From positions 132,109-196,108 of the forward strand of contig SPIB01000003.1 of NCBI GenBank assembly GCA_004535785.1: a DNA stretch of 64,000 nucleotides, read 5' to 3'. Shown here one piece after another: positions 26,722-36,954 of this stretch. Under the pieces are notes generated by a model that saw only the letters and a list, made by a program, of their open reading frames with translations, did no database searches and had not been told where the DNA came from. The first letter of the stretch is position 1. Every line of letters starts with the position of its first letter. Origin of the DNA: Gammaproteobacteria bacterium LSUCC0112. Lineage in GTDB: Bacteria > Pseudomonadota > Gammaproteobacteria > Pseudomonadales > Pseudohongiellaceae. The position numbers and the translations under genes were made by a program.

Positions 26722-28161
26722 TCAAGCGCGTGCCGGTTCCAGCAGGATGTCACGCACGTCCACAAAATGACCGTGGATGGCCGCTGCGGCAGCCATTGCC
26801 GGGCTGACCAGGTGCGTACGACCACCAAAACCCTGACGACCTTCAAAGTTACGGTTCGAGGTAGAAGCGCAGTGTTTGCCGGCGGGCAGCTGGTCGGCGT
26901 TCATGGCCAGACACATGGAGCAACCGGGCTCACGCCACTCCAGACCTGCGTCGGTAAATATCTTGTCGAGCCCTTCTGCTTCTGCCTGTTGTTTGACCAG
27001 ACCGGAGCCGGGCACAACCATCGCCAGCTGAATGCTGCTGGCAACTTTACGACCTTTCACAACTGCAGCGGCTGCGCGCAAGTCTTCTATACGCGAGTTG
27101 GTGCAGGAACCAATAAACACGACGTCCAGCTGAATATCCTTGATCGCGGTGCCGGGCTTCAGGCCCATGTATTTCAGCGCCTGGCGGATATTGTCGGCAC
27201 GGCTTGGATCTTTTTCCTGATCCGGATCAGGCACCACACCGGTCACTGGCGCCACCATCTCGGGCGACGTGCCCCAGGTGACTTGCGGAATAATGTCGGC
27301 CGCGTCCAGCACCACCACACGGTCAAAATGTGCATCGGCGTCGCTGACCAAGGTCTTCCAGAACTCAGCAGCTTTGGTAAACAGCTCACCCTGCGGCGCC
27401 ATGGGACGGCCTTTGATGTAGTCAATCGTTGTCTGATCAACAGAAATCAGGCCGGCGCGTGCCCCTGCTTCGATGGCCATGTTGCAGATGGTCATACGAC
27501 CTTCCATGCTCAGTGAGCGCACGGCTTCACCACCGAACTCGATGGTATAACCTGTACCGCCCGCGGTGCCGATTTCACCAATGATGGCCAGCACAATGTC
27601 CTTGGCGGTGACGCCGGGATTCAACTTGCCATCCACACGGATCAGCATGTTTTTCATTTTTTTCTGGATCAGGCACTGCGTCGCCATCACGTGTTCAACT
27701 TCCGAGGTACCAATACCGTGTGCCAAGGCACCCAGCGCACCGTGTGTTGAGGTATGCGAGTCGCCGCACACAATGGTCATACCCGGCAGTGTGGCGCCCT
27801 GCTCCGGGCCGACCACGTGCACAATACCCTGACGGATATCGTTCATGTCGAGTTCGGTAATGCCAAAGTCACGGCAGTTATCCGCCAGCGTGCGCACCTG
27901 AATACGCGATACCGGATCAACAATGCCGTCGAGCCCACGACTGCGCTCAGCCTTGGTGGTCGGGATGTTGTGGTCTGGTGTTGCCAGATTAGCATCGGCG
28001 CGCCATGGTTTACGGCCGGTCAGTCGCAGACCTTCAAACGCTTGTGGTGACGTCACTTCATGGATCAACTGACGATCGATATAAATCAATGCGGTGCCAT
28101 CATCACGCTGTTTGACCAGATGAGATTCCCAGAGTTTGTCGTATAAGGTTTTACCAGACAT
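26722..28161 (-). CDS. leuC: 3-isopropylmalate dehydratase large subunit
   Basis: The aconitase-type large subunit that converts 2- to 3-isopropylmalate with LeuD. The [4Fe-4S] ligands are visible as [13 protein letters not shown] near residue 350 and [11 protein letters not shown] near residue 410. The active-site [12 protein letters not shown] motif lies near residue 130. The length is 479 residues. The leader of only 67 bp after aroC is very A/T-rich (28,162-28,228) and may contain the leuCD promoter. Confidence 0.96.
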   Translation of the reverse strand: MSGKTLYDKLWESHLVKQRDDGTALIYIDRQLIHEVTSPQAFEGLRLTGRKPWRADANLATPDHNIPTTKAERSRGLDGIVDPVSRIQVRTLADNCRDFGITELDMNDIRQGIVHVVGPEQGATLPGMTIVCGDSHTSTHGALGALAHGIGTSEVEHVMATQCLIQKKMKNMLIRVDGKLNPGVTAKDIVLAIIGEIGTAGGTGYTIEFGGEAVRSLSMEGRMTICNMAIEAGARAGLISVDQTTIDYIKGRPMAPQGELFTKAAEFWKTLVSDADAHFDRVVVLDAADIIPQVTWGTSPEMVAPVTGVVPDPDQEKDPSRADNIRQALKYMGLKPGTAIKDIQLDVVFIGSCTNSRIEDLRAAAAVVKGRKVASSIQLAMVVPGSGLVKQQAEAEGLDKIFTDAGLEWREPGCSMCLAMNADQLPAGKHCASTSNRNFEGRQGFGGRTHLVSPAMAAAAAIHGHFVDVRDILLEPARA

Positions 28162-28228
28162 GAATGTATCCCACTAACTATTTGACTTTAAGTGAATTCT
28201 ATATCTTTATGCTTTATATAGTTATTTA

Positions 28229-29314
28229 TTAAATTCTTGGCGTATTGCTACGCACATCAACATTCTGCGCCCGATGGCGCAACAAATGATCCATCAACAC
28301 AATCGCCAGCATGGCTTCGGCGATCGGTACCGCCCGAATCCCGACACAAGGGTCATGACGACCGGTGGTAATGACTTCCACTTCGTTGCCATGCACATCG
28401 ATAGAACGACCCGGTATACGCAGGCTGGAAGTTGGTTTCAGCGCGATGTGCGCCACAATATCCTGTCCGCTGGAAATGCCACCGAGCACGCCACCGGCAT
28501 TGTTGGAGAGGAAACCTTGCGGAGTCATCTCATCACGATGCTCGGTACCTTTCTGGGTCACACACTCAAATCCGGCACCGATCTCAACACCTTTTACCGC
28601 ATTGATGCTCATCAGCGCATGCGCGATGTCGGCATCAAGGCGATCAAACACCGGCTCACCCAACCCCACGGGCATACCCGAAGCAATCACCGTGATTTTT
28701 GCACCGATGGAATTACCCTCTTTATTCAGGGCTGCCATGTAACTTTCCATCTCCGGTACCTTGCTGGCATCGGGACAGAAAAACGCATTTTGCTCGACCT
28801 GATCCCAATCCAGCGTTTGCGCTTTGATCGGACCGAGTTGGCTCAAATACGCGCGTACCTGCACGCCGCAGTACTGCGCCAGATACTTCTTGGCGATCGC
28901 CCCGGCGGCCACTCGCATCGCTGTCTCACGTGCAGAGGAACGCCCACCACCGCGATAATCGCGGATACCATACTTCTGCTGATAGGTATAATCCGCATGA
29001 GCTGGCCTGAACAAGTCCTTGATGTTGCTATAGTCTTTCGATTTCTGATCGGTATTCTCTATCAATAGGCCAATGGGGGTACCCGTGGTCACACCCTCAA
29101 ATATCCCGGAGAGAATTTTCACTGCATCATCTTCGCGCCGCTGTGTGGTAAAGCGCGACTGACCCGGTTTGCGCCGATCCAGATCATGCTGCAGGTCAGC
29201 CTCACACAGCGCCAATCCAGGCGGGCAACCATCAATAATTGCGCCCAGCGCCAAGCCGTGGCTTTCGCCAAAGGTTGTGACTGTGAACAAGCTTCCAATA
29301 CTGTTACCCGACAT
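28229..29314 (-). CDS. aroC: Chorismate synthase
   Basis: Last step of the shikimate pathway: it eliminates phosphate from EPSP to give chorismate, using reduced FMN. Family signatures are [18 protein letters not shown] near the start, [20 protein letters not shown] near residue 125, and [15 protein letters not shown] near the C-terminus. The length is 361 residues. It sits 47 bp after prmB on the same strand. Chorismate feeds the trp genes found elsewhere in the window. Confidence 0.97.
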   Translation of the reverse strand: MSGNSIGSLFTVTTFGESHGLALGAIIDGCPPGLALCEADLQHDLDRRKPGQSRFTTQRREDDAVKILSGIFEGVTTGTPIGLLIENTDQKSKDYSNIKDLFRPAHADYTYQQKYGIRDYRGGGRSSARETAMRVAAGAIAKKYLAQYCGVQVRAYLSQLGPIKAQTLDWDQVEQNAFFCPDASKVPEMESYMAALNKEGNSIGAKITVIASGMPVGLGEPVFDRLDADIAHALMSINAVKGVEIGAGFECVTQKGTEHRDEMTPQGFLSNNAGGVLGGISSGQDIVAHIALKPTSSLRIPGRSIDVHGNEVEVITTGRHDPCVGIRAVPIAEAMLAIVLMDHLLRHRAQNVDVRSNTPRI

Positions 29315-29361
29315 CTGTCAGCGTTCCACCTGCCTTTAAAAGGCGCACATTGTACACGAAT

Positions 29362-30249
29362 TCACCAAACCGCACGAATCAGCGCATCCCGCGAAATTGC
29401 AAAGACCCCTTCACCACCACTGTCAAAATCCAACCAAAGCACTGGCAGATCAGGATAACGCCGGGCGAGTAGCTCCCAACTGTACCCGACCTCGAGCACC
29501 AGCATGCCGTGTTCGCTGAGAAAGGCCGGCGCATTACGCAGAATCTGCAACGGGATGGCAAGCCCATCATCATCGGATACCAGACCCAAGACAGGCTCGT
29601 GGTGGTATTCCGCTGGTAACCCGGCAACTTCATCTGCTGAAACATAAGGCGGATTGCTGACAATCAGATCATAGGTGCCAAGCAACCCACTGAACAAGTC
29701 GGATTGGATCGCCCTCACCCTGTCAGTCAACCCATGTTGCTCAATGTTGCGCTGGGCGACCGCCAGTGCATCAACTGAAATATCGGCCAGATCAACCTGC
29801 GCTGACGGGAACACCAAGGCGGTGGCGATGCCGATACAGCCGCTGCCTGTGCACAGGTCCAGCACTCGATTTGGAGCGCTTTCCAGCAACGGTTCATATT
29901 GACTCAGGATCAATTCCGCAATCGGTGAGCGCGGCACCAGTACGCGCTCATCCACAAAAAAAGGCAATCCGGCAAACCATGCCTGCTTCACAAGGTACGC
30001 CATTGGCAAGCGCAGTTTAATGCGTTGTTCTGCCAATGCCTGAATATGTTTTAAATCCGCTTCGCTGATTTCCTGTGTCTCAAGCGTTAGGTCATCCCCT
30101 TCTTGCGGCTCTTGTTCAAACGCAATACCCAACACGGTAAAGACGAGGTAGATCGCTTCATCCCAGGCATTGTCGGTACCGTGTCCATAAAACAGGTCTG
30201 CCTGCTCAAACCGGGCTGCCAACTTCTGCACACATTGCAATAGGTTCAT
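29362..30249 (-). CDS. prmB: Ribosomal protein L3 glutamine methyltransferase
   Basis: A SAM-dependent N5-glutamine methyltransferase. The SAM loop is [14 protein letters not shown] near residue 137 and the catalytic NPPY motif is in [13 protein letters not shown] near residue 205. The N-terminal helical domain and the gene pairing prmB-aroC point to PrmB rather than PrmC. The length is 295 residues. It is divergent from folE with a gap of about 100 bp. Confidence 0.93.
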   Translation of the reverse strand: MNLLQCVQKLAARFEQADLFYGHGTDNAWDEAIYLVFTVLGIAFEQEPQEGDDLTLETQEISEADLKHIQALAEQRIKLRLPMAYLVKQAWFAGLPFFVDERVLVPRSPIAELILSQYEPLLESAPNRVLDLCTGSGCIGIATALVFPSAQVDLADISVDALAVAQRNIEQHGLTDRVRAIQSDLFSGLLGTYDLIVSNPPYVSADEVAGLPAEYHHEPVLGLVSDDDGLAIPLQILRNAPAFLSEHGMLVLEVGYSWELLARRYPDLPVLWLDFDSGGEGVFAISRDALIRAVW

Positions 30250-30352
30250 CTGTTTACCATCGTCTTATGCTGCCTCAACGGCAAAAATTACTTTACGACC
30301 GCACACTGATATCGTACGGTATTGGCCCTTTAACCGGAAACCACTCTCTACT

Positions 30353-30931
30353 ATGTCCAAACCTGAAAACGCACTGTCCCTGAACACGATGGAACATGCC
30401 TATCGTGACATTATCGCCGCCATTGGCGAGGATCTTTCCCGGCCAGGACTGGTGGACACCCCACTGCGCGCCGCCAAGGCCATGCAGTTTCTGACACGCG
30501 GTTACGAGCAGGACGTAGATCAAGTTATTAATAACGCATTATTCCCATCCTCTTCCGAGGAAATGGTGATTGTTAAAAACATCGAATTGTATTCGATGTG
30601 TGAGCACCACATGCTGCCATTTATTGGAAAATGTCATGTGGCGTATCTGCCCAAAGGCAAGGTACTGGGATTATCAAAAATCGCCCGTATTGTGGATATG
30701 TATGCTCGACGTTTGCAAATTCAGGAGAATCTGACCAAGGAAATCGCCGAGGTCATCATTGAGAAGACGGGAGCATCCGGTGCAGCTGTGATCATCGAGG
30801 CACAGCACATGTGCATGATGATGCGTGGTGTAGAAAAGCAGAACTCGGTGATGACCACCTCCTGCATGCTGGGTGCGTTTCGCAACAGCCAGAATACCCG
30901 CAATGAGTTCTTGTCACTGATCAAACGGTAA
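30353..30931 (+). CDS. folE: GTP cyclohydrolase I
   Basis: Converts GTP to dihydroneopterin triphosphate, the first step of folate synthesis. The zinc ligands are seen in [11 protein letters not shown] near residue 82 and in [12 protein letters not shown] near residue 155. The length of 192 residues is typical. The gene stands alone on the plus strand, divergent from prmB and convergent with the DUF4892 gene (12 bp apart at their ends). Confidence 0.96.
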   Translation: MSKPENALSLNTMEHAYRDIIAAIGEDLSRPGLVDTPLRAAKAMQFLTRGYEQDVDQVINNALFPSSSEEMVIVKNIELYSMCEHHMLPFIGKCHVAYLPKGKVLGLSKIARIVDMYARRLQIQENLTKEIAEVIIEKTGASGAAVIIEAQHMCMMMRGVEKQNSVMTTSCMLGAFRNSQNTRNEFLSLIKR

Positions 30932-30942
30932 TCCCGCCAAGA

Positions 30943-31947
30943 TCAGGGCCGCACCACTACCTCTATGCGCTGACGGCAAGGCCCCGGCCGACAAAACGGG
31001 GCAAGTGGCCCCACTCCATGGGCCTCCAACCGATTGACATCAATACCCGCCGCCACCAATCGCTCCTGCACCAGCGTTGCACGCGCCAGCGAACGGCCTA
31101 TCTGCTCGTCCAGTGAAGTCTCCGCCTGCAGATGTCCGACAATGTAGACCCGGGTCTGTGCGGCCTCTGTCAACGCCTCAATCAGCAGCGCCAACCCTTC
31201 GTCTTCAGTCAACTGATCCTGTTCGTCAAAAACCAGCGCCGGAATTGTTACCATGCCGTCCTGATTTAAACGCTGCAACAGCGTGCGCGCATCAGGTACA
31301 GACGCTGCACGGCGCTCAGCGGCCACTTGTTCTGATAATTCAAGAAAGTCGAGGTGGGCATAAAGTCGTCGATTGGCACGTGTCACCACATACAAGGCCA
31401 CATAGCCACTGACCTCGCGGCCTGCCTGCTCCCCCAGATAACTGGCAGCCATATAAAACTGCCCGGCTTCAGGACCGTAAAGGATCCGATTGCCAAAGAC
31501 ATCGTTGGCCCAGAAATTACTGCTGCCACAGTCCCTGCCCTGACAATTGAAAAGCTCCTGTTGTCCTTCTATTAACAGTCGCGTGCGGAAATGTTCAAAC
31601 ACTTCAGCCGCATTAAATCCATCAGGAATCTCATAAGTGATGCGGCGCAAGTCCCCCTGAAAACGCTCGGACTGACTGGGCGCTACCCGACCGGCTGCGC
31701 GCTGCATGCGTCCGAGAGCCAGGTTATACACCGTGTTGTTTTCGAGGCGATAATCAACAATCTGCGAACCCGGGAAGCGCTCAAAGGCATAATCAGATGA
31801 ACCGGACACATCTGCATTTGCCTGCCAGCCAGGCAGCAACAGCAAACCGCCGACTACCAGCATGCCTGCCATGCGCCGAAACAGAGTCTTGACCGGCTGT
31901 TTCCGGCCCAGAAAGGGAGATAACTGTATACTAAAAAATTCAGGCAT
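30943..31947 (-). CDS. DUF4892 / OmpA-like domain envelope protein
   Basis: A 334-residue exported protein. A cytosolic stub and hydrophobic segment (AGMLVVGGLLLLPGWQANA) form a signal or anchor, then comes a DUF4892-type domain (SDYAFERFPGSQIVDY). The C-terminus (about 230-334) resembles an OmpA-like peptidoglycan-binding fold (VYIVGHLQAETSLDEQIGRS, LEAHGVGPLAPFC). I use the ATG at 31,947 because AGGAAA lies five bases upstream and it overlaps the previous stop by 8 bp. The longer open frame upstream is a shadow of the DUF4389 gene. The function is not known. Confidence 0.82.
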   Translation of the reverse strand: MPEFFSIQLSPFLGRKQPVKTLFRRMAGMLVVGGLLLLPGWQANADVSGSSDYAFERFPGSQIVDYRLENNTVYNLALGRMQRAAGRVAPSQSERFQGDLRRITYEIPDGFNAAEVFEHFRTRLLIEGQQELFNCQGRDCGSSNFWANDVFGNRILYGPEAGQFYMAASYLGEQAGREVSGYVALYVVTRANRRLYAHLDFLELSEQVAAERRAASVPDARTLLQRLNQDGMVTIPALVFDEQDQLTEDEGLALLIEALTEAAQTRVYIVGHLQAETSLDEQIGRSLARATLVQERLVAAGIDVNRLEAHGVGPLAPFCRPGPCRQRIEVVVRP

Positions 31948-32398
31948 CAGTTTCCTGTTCATCCGTTGCGACGGTTTTTTTGCGACGTGTACTGGTACGT
32001 TTTTTAACAGCGGTTGGACTTTCAGACTCAACAACAACCGAGGGTTGCACTGCATCGGCATAGGGTACGTCCGGGGTCTGCGGATCAAGATCCTGTGGAT
32101 CGGCATCCGGTGAAACGGGTGACTCACCGACCGGGAACGGCATGAATGGAAATGGTTTTGCCTGCGTGTTGTAGGTCAAAAATGCCAGAATCTCAGCAAC
32201 ATAGGCTGACAGACTCGCGCCCAAACGGCGAAGATTGGCATTGTCTTCACCCGTCAACAGACTGAACACAATCTGCGCCAGCATCAGCACAATCAAAATT
32301 ATGCCGCTGACATACAATGCAACCACAAACCCGGCCATAAACAATATTCGCAACCAGGCGTGGGGTTTTTTGAGATGTTCAACAAATTCTTCGGCCAT
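31940..32398 (-). CDS. DUF4389 domain membrane protein
   Basis: A 152-residue protein starting MAEEFVEHLKKPHAWLRILF. It has a membrane region near residues 18-48 (LFMAGFVVALYVSGIILIVL) followed by a conserved LRRLGASLSAYVAEILAFLTYNT-like motif, here split across residues about 62-84. The C-terminal tail is Pro/Asp-rich and ends in Lys/Arg. The ATG at 32,398 has AGGGAG nine bases upstream and overlaps the gpsA end by 20 bp. The role is unknown; the family is usually annotated as uncharacterised. Confidence 0.82.
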   Translation of the reverse strand: MAEEFVEHLKKPHAWLRILFMAGFVVALYVSGIILIVLMLAQIVFSLLTGEDNANLRRLGASLSAYVAEILAFLTYNTQAKPFPFMPFPVGESPVSPDADPQDLDPQTPDVPYADAVQPSVVVESESPTAVKKRTSTRRKKTVATDEQETDA

Positions 32399-33443
32399 AA
32401 GAACAAACTCCCTTATCCAGTTGTTTGGCGCGGTGGGCTTCATATTCCACGTCCAGCGCGCCTTCACCCAGCATCAATGCCGCAATCACCTGATTGACAG
32501 GTTTACCTTCATACACGATCTGGTACAACCCTGACGCGAGTGGCATATACACACCCAGTTCGTCAGCTTTTTCTTTCACCTGTTTCAGTGTGTTTACACC
32601 CTCGGCAACTTGTCCTATGCCAGCGACAGCCTCATGAACGGGCTTACCCTCACCCAACGCCAAGCCTACACGAAAATTGCGACTCAGCGAAGACGAGCAG
32701 GTCACGATCAGATCACCCACCCCGGCCAGCCCCAGAAACGTCATAGGATCGGCACCCAGTTCACGACCGAAGCGTGCCATTTCTGTCAGGCTGCGCGTGA
32801 TCAACATGCTGTTGGTGTTTTGTCCCATGCCCATGGCCGATGCCAGTCCGGCGATGATGGCATAAATGTTTTTAAGTGAGCCACCAAGCTCTACACCAAA
32901 CATGTCGTCGTTGGTATAGACGCGGAAATAGTCTGATTTCAGCACTTCACGCACGCGCTCACGCACGGACTCCTGAACGCTGGCGATCACCGTGCCGGTC
33001 AGACTGCGCCGGGCGATCTCACTCGCCAGATTGGGACCGCTTAACACCCCGATGGGGGCATCGGGCGCTTCCTCACGCATCACCTGACTCATCAGCAGAA
33101 AGCTGCCTGCCTCTATGCCTTTTGTTGTACTGACCAGAATGGTATCAGCGCTCAGCGCCGGCAGCATGGTGCGCACTACCGTGCGAAAATACGCGCTGGG
33201 CACGGCAACAAAAACCAGTCGGCTGCCGCTGACAGCCAGTTCAATGTCATCGGTGGCAAAAACGCCATCGTGCAAAGTGTAACCCGGCAGATACTGGGCA
33301 TTTTCCCGCGTTGCATTGACCTGATCAACCAGAGCTTTGTTACGCATCCAGAAATTAACGCGATAACCATTCTGGGCAACAATATTGGCGATAACCGTTC
33401 CGAAACTACCACCACCCAAAACACTGACCGTCTGTGCGGGCAT
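32379..33443 (-). CDS. gpsA: Glycerol-3-phosphate dehydrogenase [NAD(P)+]
   Basis: Reduces dihydroxyacetone phosphate to sn-glycerol 3-phosphate for phospholipid synthesis. The nucleotide-binding start is VSVLGGGSFGTVIANI; other motifs are STTKGIEAGS, VLSGPNLASEIAR and LKNIYAIIAGLASAMGMG with the catalytic Lys. The ATG at 33,443 (MPAQTVSV) is chosen over an upstream frame extension because AGGAG precedes it. The length is 354 residues. It leads into the DUF4389 gene by overlap. Confidence 0.95.
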   Translation of the reverse strand: MPAQTVSVLGGGSFGTVIANIVAQNGYRVNFWMRNKALVDQVNATRENAQYLPGYTLHDGVFATDDIELAVSGSRLVFVAVPSAYFRTVVRTMLPALSADTILVSTTKGIEAGSFLLMSQVMREEAPDAPIGVLSGPNLASEIARRSLTGTVIASVQESVRERVREVLKSDYFRVYTNDDMFGVELGGSLKNIYAIIAGLASAMGMGQNTNSMLITRSLTEMARFGRELGADPMTFLGLAGVGDLIVTCSSSLSRNFRVGLALGEGKPVHEAVAGIGQVAEGVNTLKQVKEKADELGVYMPLASGLYQIVYEGKPVNQVIAALMLGEGALDVEYEAHRAKQLDKGVCSYGRRIC

Positions 33444-33482
33444 TAAATTCTCCTGCAATAGTGGACTAAACAAGTTCCCTGT

Positions 33483-34136
33483 TTATTCTGGTGAGTGATC
33501 CGGTCTTAATGAAGGATCACCCTGCACCAGCATCATGCGATTGGACTGGAAAAACAGTAAGGCATCATACATGCCTGCGGCGACGGCTTTCGGCGTGATG
33601 GACGCACCTACAAACTGATCGACGCCATCATCTGCTGCAATCCCTTGCCAACTTGGGCGCTTGAGGTCCCGGGATGCCATCCCGGAAAATTCGCGCATCC
33701 AGCGCGATTCAAGAAATGTCAGACCACCCATTAAACCAGGCTGCAGCGGCTCAGCAACAACACGTGCCGCGACGATTTCACCGCGCATATCAAAGGCCAC
33801 CAAGAGGTCGAGGCTGTCATTAAACCCATCATCAACGGTAAAAGGCACCGCGATCAACACCACCTCATCGCCCTGTTTACCCACATACGCCAGACGATCA
33901 CGACGCAACCCCAGCCACTCTGGACTGACCAGGTTCTGACTGCCCGCCTCGGCACGAATCAACAACGCATCAGCCACCGGATCATTGTCGATCAGGTCAT
34001 TACCCAACATAGAGATCAGGCTGTTGCGATCATACTCAATTCTGGCTGCCTGTAAGGACGCGGCAAAGTATTGCACTGGCCAGATACTGACCAACAGCAA
34101 TACCACTATCGCAATCATCAGACGAGGTGGAAACAC
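33483..34136 (-). CDS. RnfG/NqrC-like FMN-binding domain protein, stand-alone
   Basis: A 217-residue protein with an N-terminal membrane anchor (residues about 7-27) and a periplasmic region resembling RnfG/NqrC. It has LVAFDMRGEIVAARVVAEP, then GLTFLESRWMREFSG. Near the C-terminus is DQFVGASITPKAV, a variant of the flavinylation motif SGAT-x-T in which the Ser is Val. If Thr in GASIT is modified, the ApbE encoded 2 kb away would be the flavin transferase. It lies 10 bp from sthA and 39 bp from gpsA, on the same strand. No other rnf genes are nearby. Confidence 0.72.
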   Translation of the reverse strand: MFPPRLMIAIVVLLLVSIWPVQYFAASLQAARIEYDRNSLISMLGNDLIDNDPVADALLIRAEAGSQNLVSPEWLGLRRDRLAYVGKQGDEVVLIAVPFTVDDGFNDSLDLLVAFDMRGEIVAARVVAEPLQPGLMGGLTFLESRWMREFSGMASRDLKRPSWQGIAADDGVDQFVGASITPKAVAAGMYDALLFFQSNRMMLVQGDPSLRPDHSPE

Positions 34137-34146
34137 CGAAAGCTCC

Positions 34147-35532
34147 TTAAAACACCCGATTTAATCCGTCGAGTGCTGCAATGCGATAAGCCTCAGCCAT
34201 GGTGGGGTAGTTAAACGTGGTATCCAGAAAATACTTCATGGAATTAGCGCTGCCTTCCTGCTGCATAATTGCCTGGCCGATGTGTACGATTTCAGATGCC
34301 TGGTCACCAAAGCAGTGGATGCCCAGTATCTCCAGCGTATTGAAGTGAAAAATCAGCTTGAGCATACCCACCTGTTCGCCGGTGATTTGTCCACGCGCGG
34401 TATTGTGAAAAAACGCCTTGCCCACTTCGTAGGGGATCTGCGCTTTGGTCAATTCCTGTTCGGTTTTCCCCAGCGTACTGATTTCAGGAATGGTGTAAAT
34501 ACCACTGGCGACCCGATCGATGGCCACAAATGCGTCAGGGTCCACAATGGCGTTACAGGCCGCACGGCCCTGATCGTAAGACGCACTGGCCAGTGATGGC
34601 CAACCAATCACATCGCCCGCTGCATAGATATTCGGTACGGCGGTCTGATAACGCTCATTCACTTCAATATGACCGCGGGCATTCAGCACAATACCCAGCT
34701 CTTCAAGGCCCATATTGTCTGAATTACCGGTGCGACCATTCGCCCACAAAATAATGTCACTTTTGATACGTTTTCCTGACCGCAAATTAGTCACCACATA
34801 ATTATCGTGATACTCAATGCTGTCATATTCCTCATTGTGGCGACTGCGTACACCAATATCACGCAGGTGGTAACTCAGCGCATCCGAGATTTCCCAGTCC
34901 AGAAATGACAACAACGTGTTGGCTGGATTAATCAACTCGACCTTGCAGCCCAAGCCGCCAAATATTGACGCGTACTCGCACCCGATAACACCTGCCCCGA
35001 TAACAGTCACCTTTTTGGGCGAGTGATCGAGGGACAGAATTTTATCACTGTCAAACAGGCGCGGATGGTCGAAATTGACATTCGCGGGGCGATACGGGCG
35101 CGAACCCGTTGCAATCACAAAATGATCTGCTTTTAATAAAGGACCTTTGTTGCCCAGTCTGATGCTGTTGGCATCGTTAAAAAACGCGTGACCTTGAATG
35201 ATATTGACGTCGTTTTTTTCGAAATAGGTACTGCGCAAGTACACTTGCTCATCGATGACGCGGTCGGCATGCCGAATGATTTCAGGAAAACTTGGCTTGT
35301 GCAATGTGGCAAATTCGCGCAGCAACGGGTTGCTGCGAAATTGCATCACCTGTTTGACGTAATGTCGTAATGCTTTGGAAGGAATGGTACCGAGGTGTGT
35401 GCAGTTGCCCCCCACCTTGTCACGATCCGATATCAACGCTACTTTTTTGCCATGTTTGGCAGCGTTGATGGCGGCAGATTCCCCTGCAGGGCCACTGCCT
35501 ACCACAATAATATCGTACGTGTTTCGTGCCAT
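34147..35532 (-). CDS. sthA: Soluble pyridine nucleotide transhydrogenase
   Basis: A flavoprotein that balances NADH and NADPH. The FAD site is [14 protein letters not shown] at the N-terminus and the NAD site is [15 protein letters not shown] near residue 180. The loop [17 protein letters not shown] holds Thr where disulfide reductases have their second redox Cys, which is the feature that separates SthA from lipoamide dehydrogenase. The ATG at 35,532 ([10 protein letters not shown]) has GGAGAT upstream; the upstream open frame is not needed. The length is 461 residues. Confidence 0.95.
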   Translation of the reverse strand: MARNTYDIIVVGSGPAGESAAINAAKHGKKVALISDRDKVGGNCTHLGTIPSKALRHYVKQVMQFRSNPLLREFATLHKPSFPEIIRHADRVIDEQVYLRSTYFEKNDVNIIQGHAFFNDANSIRLGNKGPLLKADHFVIATGSRPYRPANVNFDHPRLFDSDKILSLDHSPKKVTVIGAGVIGCEYASIFGGLGCKVELINPANTLLSFLDWEISDALSYHLRDIGVRSRHNEEYDSIEYHDNYVVTNLRSGKRIKSDIILWANGRTGNSDNMGLEELGIVLNARGHIEVNERYQTAVPNIYAAGDVIGWPSLASASYDQGRAACNAIVDPDAFVAIDRVASGIYTIPEISTLGKTEQELTKAQIPYEVGKAFFHNTARGQITGEQVGMLKLIFHFNTLEILGIHCFGDQASEIVHIGQAIMQQEGSANSMKYFLDTTFNYPTMAEAYRIAALDGLNRVF

Positions 35533-35548
35533 TACCGGTGATCTCCTT

Positions 35549-35731
35549 TTATTTGCTGCTTTCTTCACAACGTGCTGGATTGCCACCGCACAGCTCACAG
35601 GTGCCATCGATACCTACATTATTCAAGCCACCGCAAGAACCTTTGATCGGCGCACGACCAAACATCACACCCACCGCCATGCCTGCCACCACCAATAACA
35701 AAATGACAAAACTCGCAATCATGGTACTCAT
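35549..35731 (-). CDS. nqrM: Na+-NQR maturation protein NqrM
   Basis: A 60-residue protein with one membrane segment (residues about 3-23) followed by a Cys cluster: GSCGGL, then [13 protein letters not shown]. NqrM is required for assembly of active Na+-NQR, probably delivering iron to the site formed by NqrD and NqrE. The ATG at 35,731 lies one base after the apbE stop and has GGAGC upstream; the longer frame upstream is an apbE shadow. The order nqrF-apbE-nqrM is the standard one. Confidence 0.93.
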   Translation of the reverse strand: MSTMIASFVILLLVVAGMAVGVMFGRAPIKGSCGGLNNVGIDGTCELCGGNPARCEESSK

Positions 35732-35732
35732 A

Positions 35733-36827
35733 TCATTGCTCCAGATACGTTTCAAATGCCGGGGTAAAACGTTCAATAAACCCATCCTCGTCAGGATGCT
35801 TGCTAATAAAATACACCGCCAGTCCCAAGGCCTCAGCCAGATCATACGATCTGTCTTCGCCCATCACCATAAACGCTGTCGCCAACGCGTCAGCTTCCAT
35901 CGCGGTTGGGGCAATCACAGTCACAGCCGCCAGTGTATGACTGATGGGTCGGCCACTGAATGGATCGATCTCATGAGAGTATCGCACACCATCCTGTTCA
36001 AAATAATTACGATAATCACCTGACCCTGCAACACCGAGCGATTGTCCCTGACTATAAAAAATCTGATAGACCCCAGGCTCAGCTGTATCCACTGGCTTTT
36101 CTATAGCCGGCACCCAGCCGCTGCCATCCGGTTTCACGCCTTTGATGCGCAACTCACCGCCTATTTCGATGAAGTAACTGGGCATCTCCAGCGAGTCAAA
36201 GTACTCTGCCAGCGCATCAACTGCATACCCTTTAGCAATACCGCTCAGATCCACATACACCTGTGCACTTTTTTGTACTTGTGGTGGAGACAGACTGACT
36301 TCGAGGTAACGCGACCCGGTTTGCTGTAACAACTCAGCAATTTCTTCATCGCTTGGGATACGCGATTGATCAACGCGTTGGCCTATCAACGGTCCAAATC
36401 CCCAGCGATTGACCAGCGGGCCGACCGTGACATCAAAATATCCACCGGTCAGCTGATAAAATTCCAGTGCTTTGGTAAGCACCAACGCCAACTCGGGCGA
36501 CACACTGAACCATTGTCCGGGCTCACTGCGATTGAATCGGGACAATTCAGAGTCTGGTGCATAGGTCGACATTAACTCCCGATCAAGACGATACAGACGC
36601 TGTTCGATACCCGCCGCCAATTCGTTATCGGTTAGGTCCTGAGGAAACCCGGCCACCAGAATCTGATAAGTCGTACCCATGGTAGCGCCGTTGAGCTGAT
36701 AAATCTGCGCAATCGGCTCGGGTCTGATCATCACCCATAGGAAATACAGCGCCAGAAAAATCAGCGTGTAGCGCAATCGTTTGATCCACTGCAGGGCGAA
36801 AACACCTGTCGCCTTGTTACTCAACAC
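35733..36827 (-). CDS. apbE: FAD:protein FMN transferase
   Basis: Attaches FMN covalently to threonines of NqrB and NqrC. It has an N-terminal membrane anchor, then the ApbE start LNGATMGTTYQI, the FAD/Mg motifs VTVGPLVNRWGFG, DLSGIAKGYAVD, IEIGGELRIKG, and the C-terminal SHEIDPFSGRP and ATAFMVMG. The start is uncertain: a GTG at 36,827 (VLSNKATG) has GGAG six bases upstream and gives 364 residues, while a GTG at 36,848 is possible but has a poorer leader. It lies downstream of a strong terminator that separates it from nqrF, so it may have its own promoter. Confidence 0.94.
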   Translation of the reverse strand: MLSNKATGVFALQWIKRLRYTLIFLALYFLWVMIRPEPIAQIYQLNGATMGTTYQILVAGFPQDLTDNELAAGIEQRLYRLDRELMSTYAPDSELSRFNRSEPGQWFSVSPELALVLTKALEFYQLTGGYFDVTVGPLVNRWGFGPLIGQRVDQSRIPSDEEIAELLQQTGSRYLEVSLSPPQVQKSAQVYVDLSGIAKGYAVDALAEYFDSLEMPSYFIEIGGELRIKGVKPDGSGWVPAIEKPVDTAEPGVYQIFYSQGQSLGVAGSGDYRNYFEQDGVRYSHEIDPFSGRPISHTLAAVTVIAPTAMEADALATAFMVMGEDRSYDLAEALGLAVYFISKHPDEDGFIERFTPAFETYLEQ

Positions 36828-36878
36828 TTGACACTCCGCAGTTCGCACTGCCCTTCAGTAAGTCGGATTTCCCAAAAC

Positions 36879-36924
36879 AAACAGGGGAGCGGCACTTGGT
36901 GGTAGTTGCCTCGCTCCCCTGTTT
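36879..36924 (-). terminator. Intrinsic terminator after nqrF
   Basis: AAACAGGGGAGCG (36,879-36,891) pairs with CGCTCCCCTGTTT (36,912-36,924), a 13-bp perfect stem. Read leftward it is followed by a T-rich run (TTTGTTTT). It ends the nqrABCDEF transcript, or partly attenuates it before apbE and nqrM. Confidence 0.9.
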
Positions 36925-36954
36925 AGTTTGCCATCATGTGTGACCTGATCAGAA

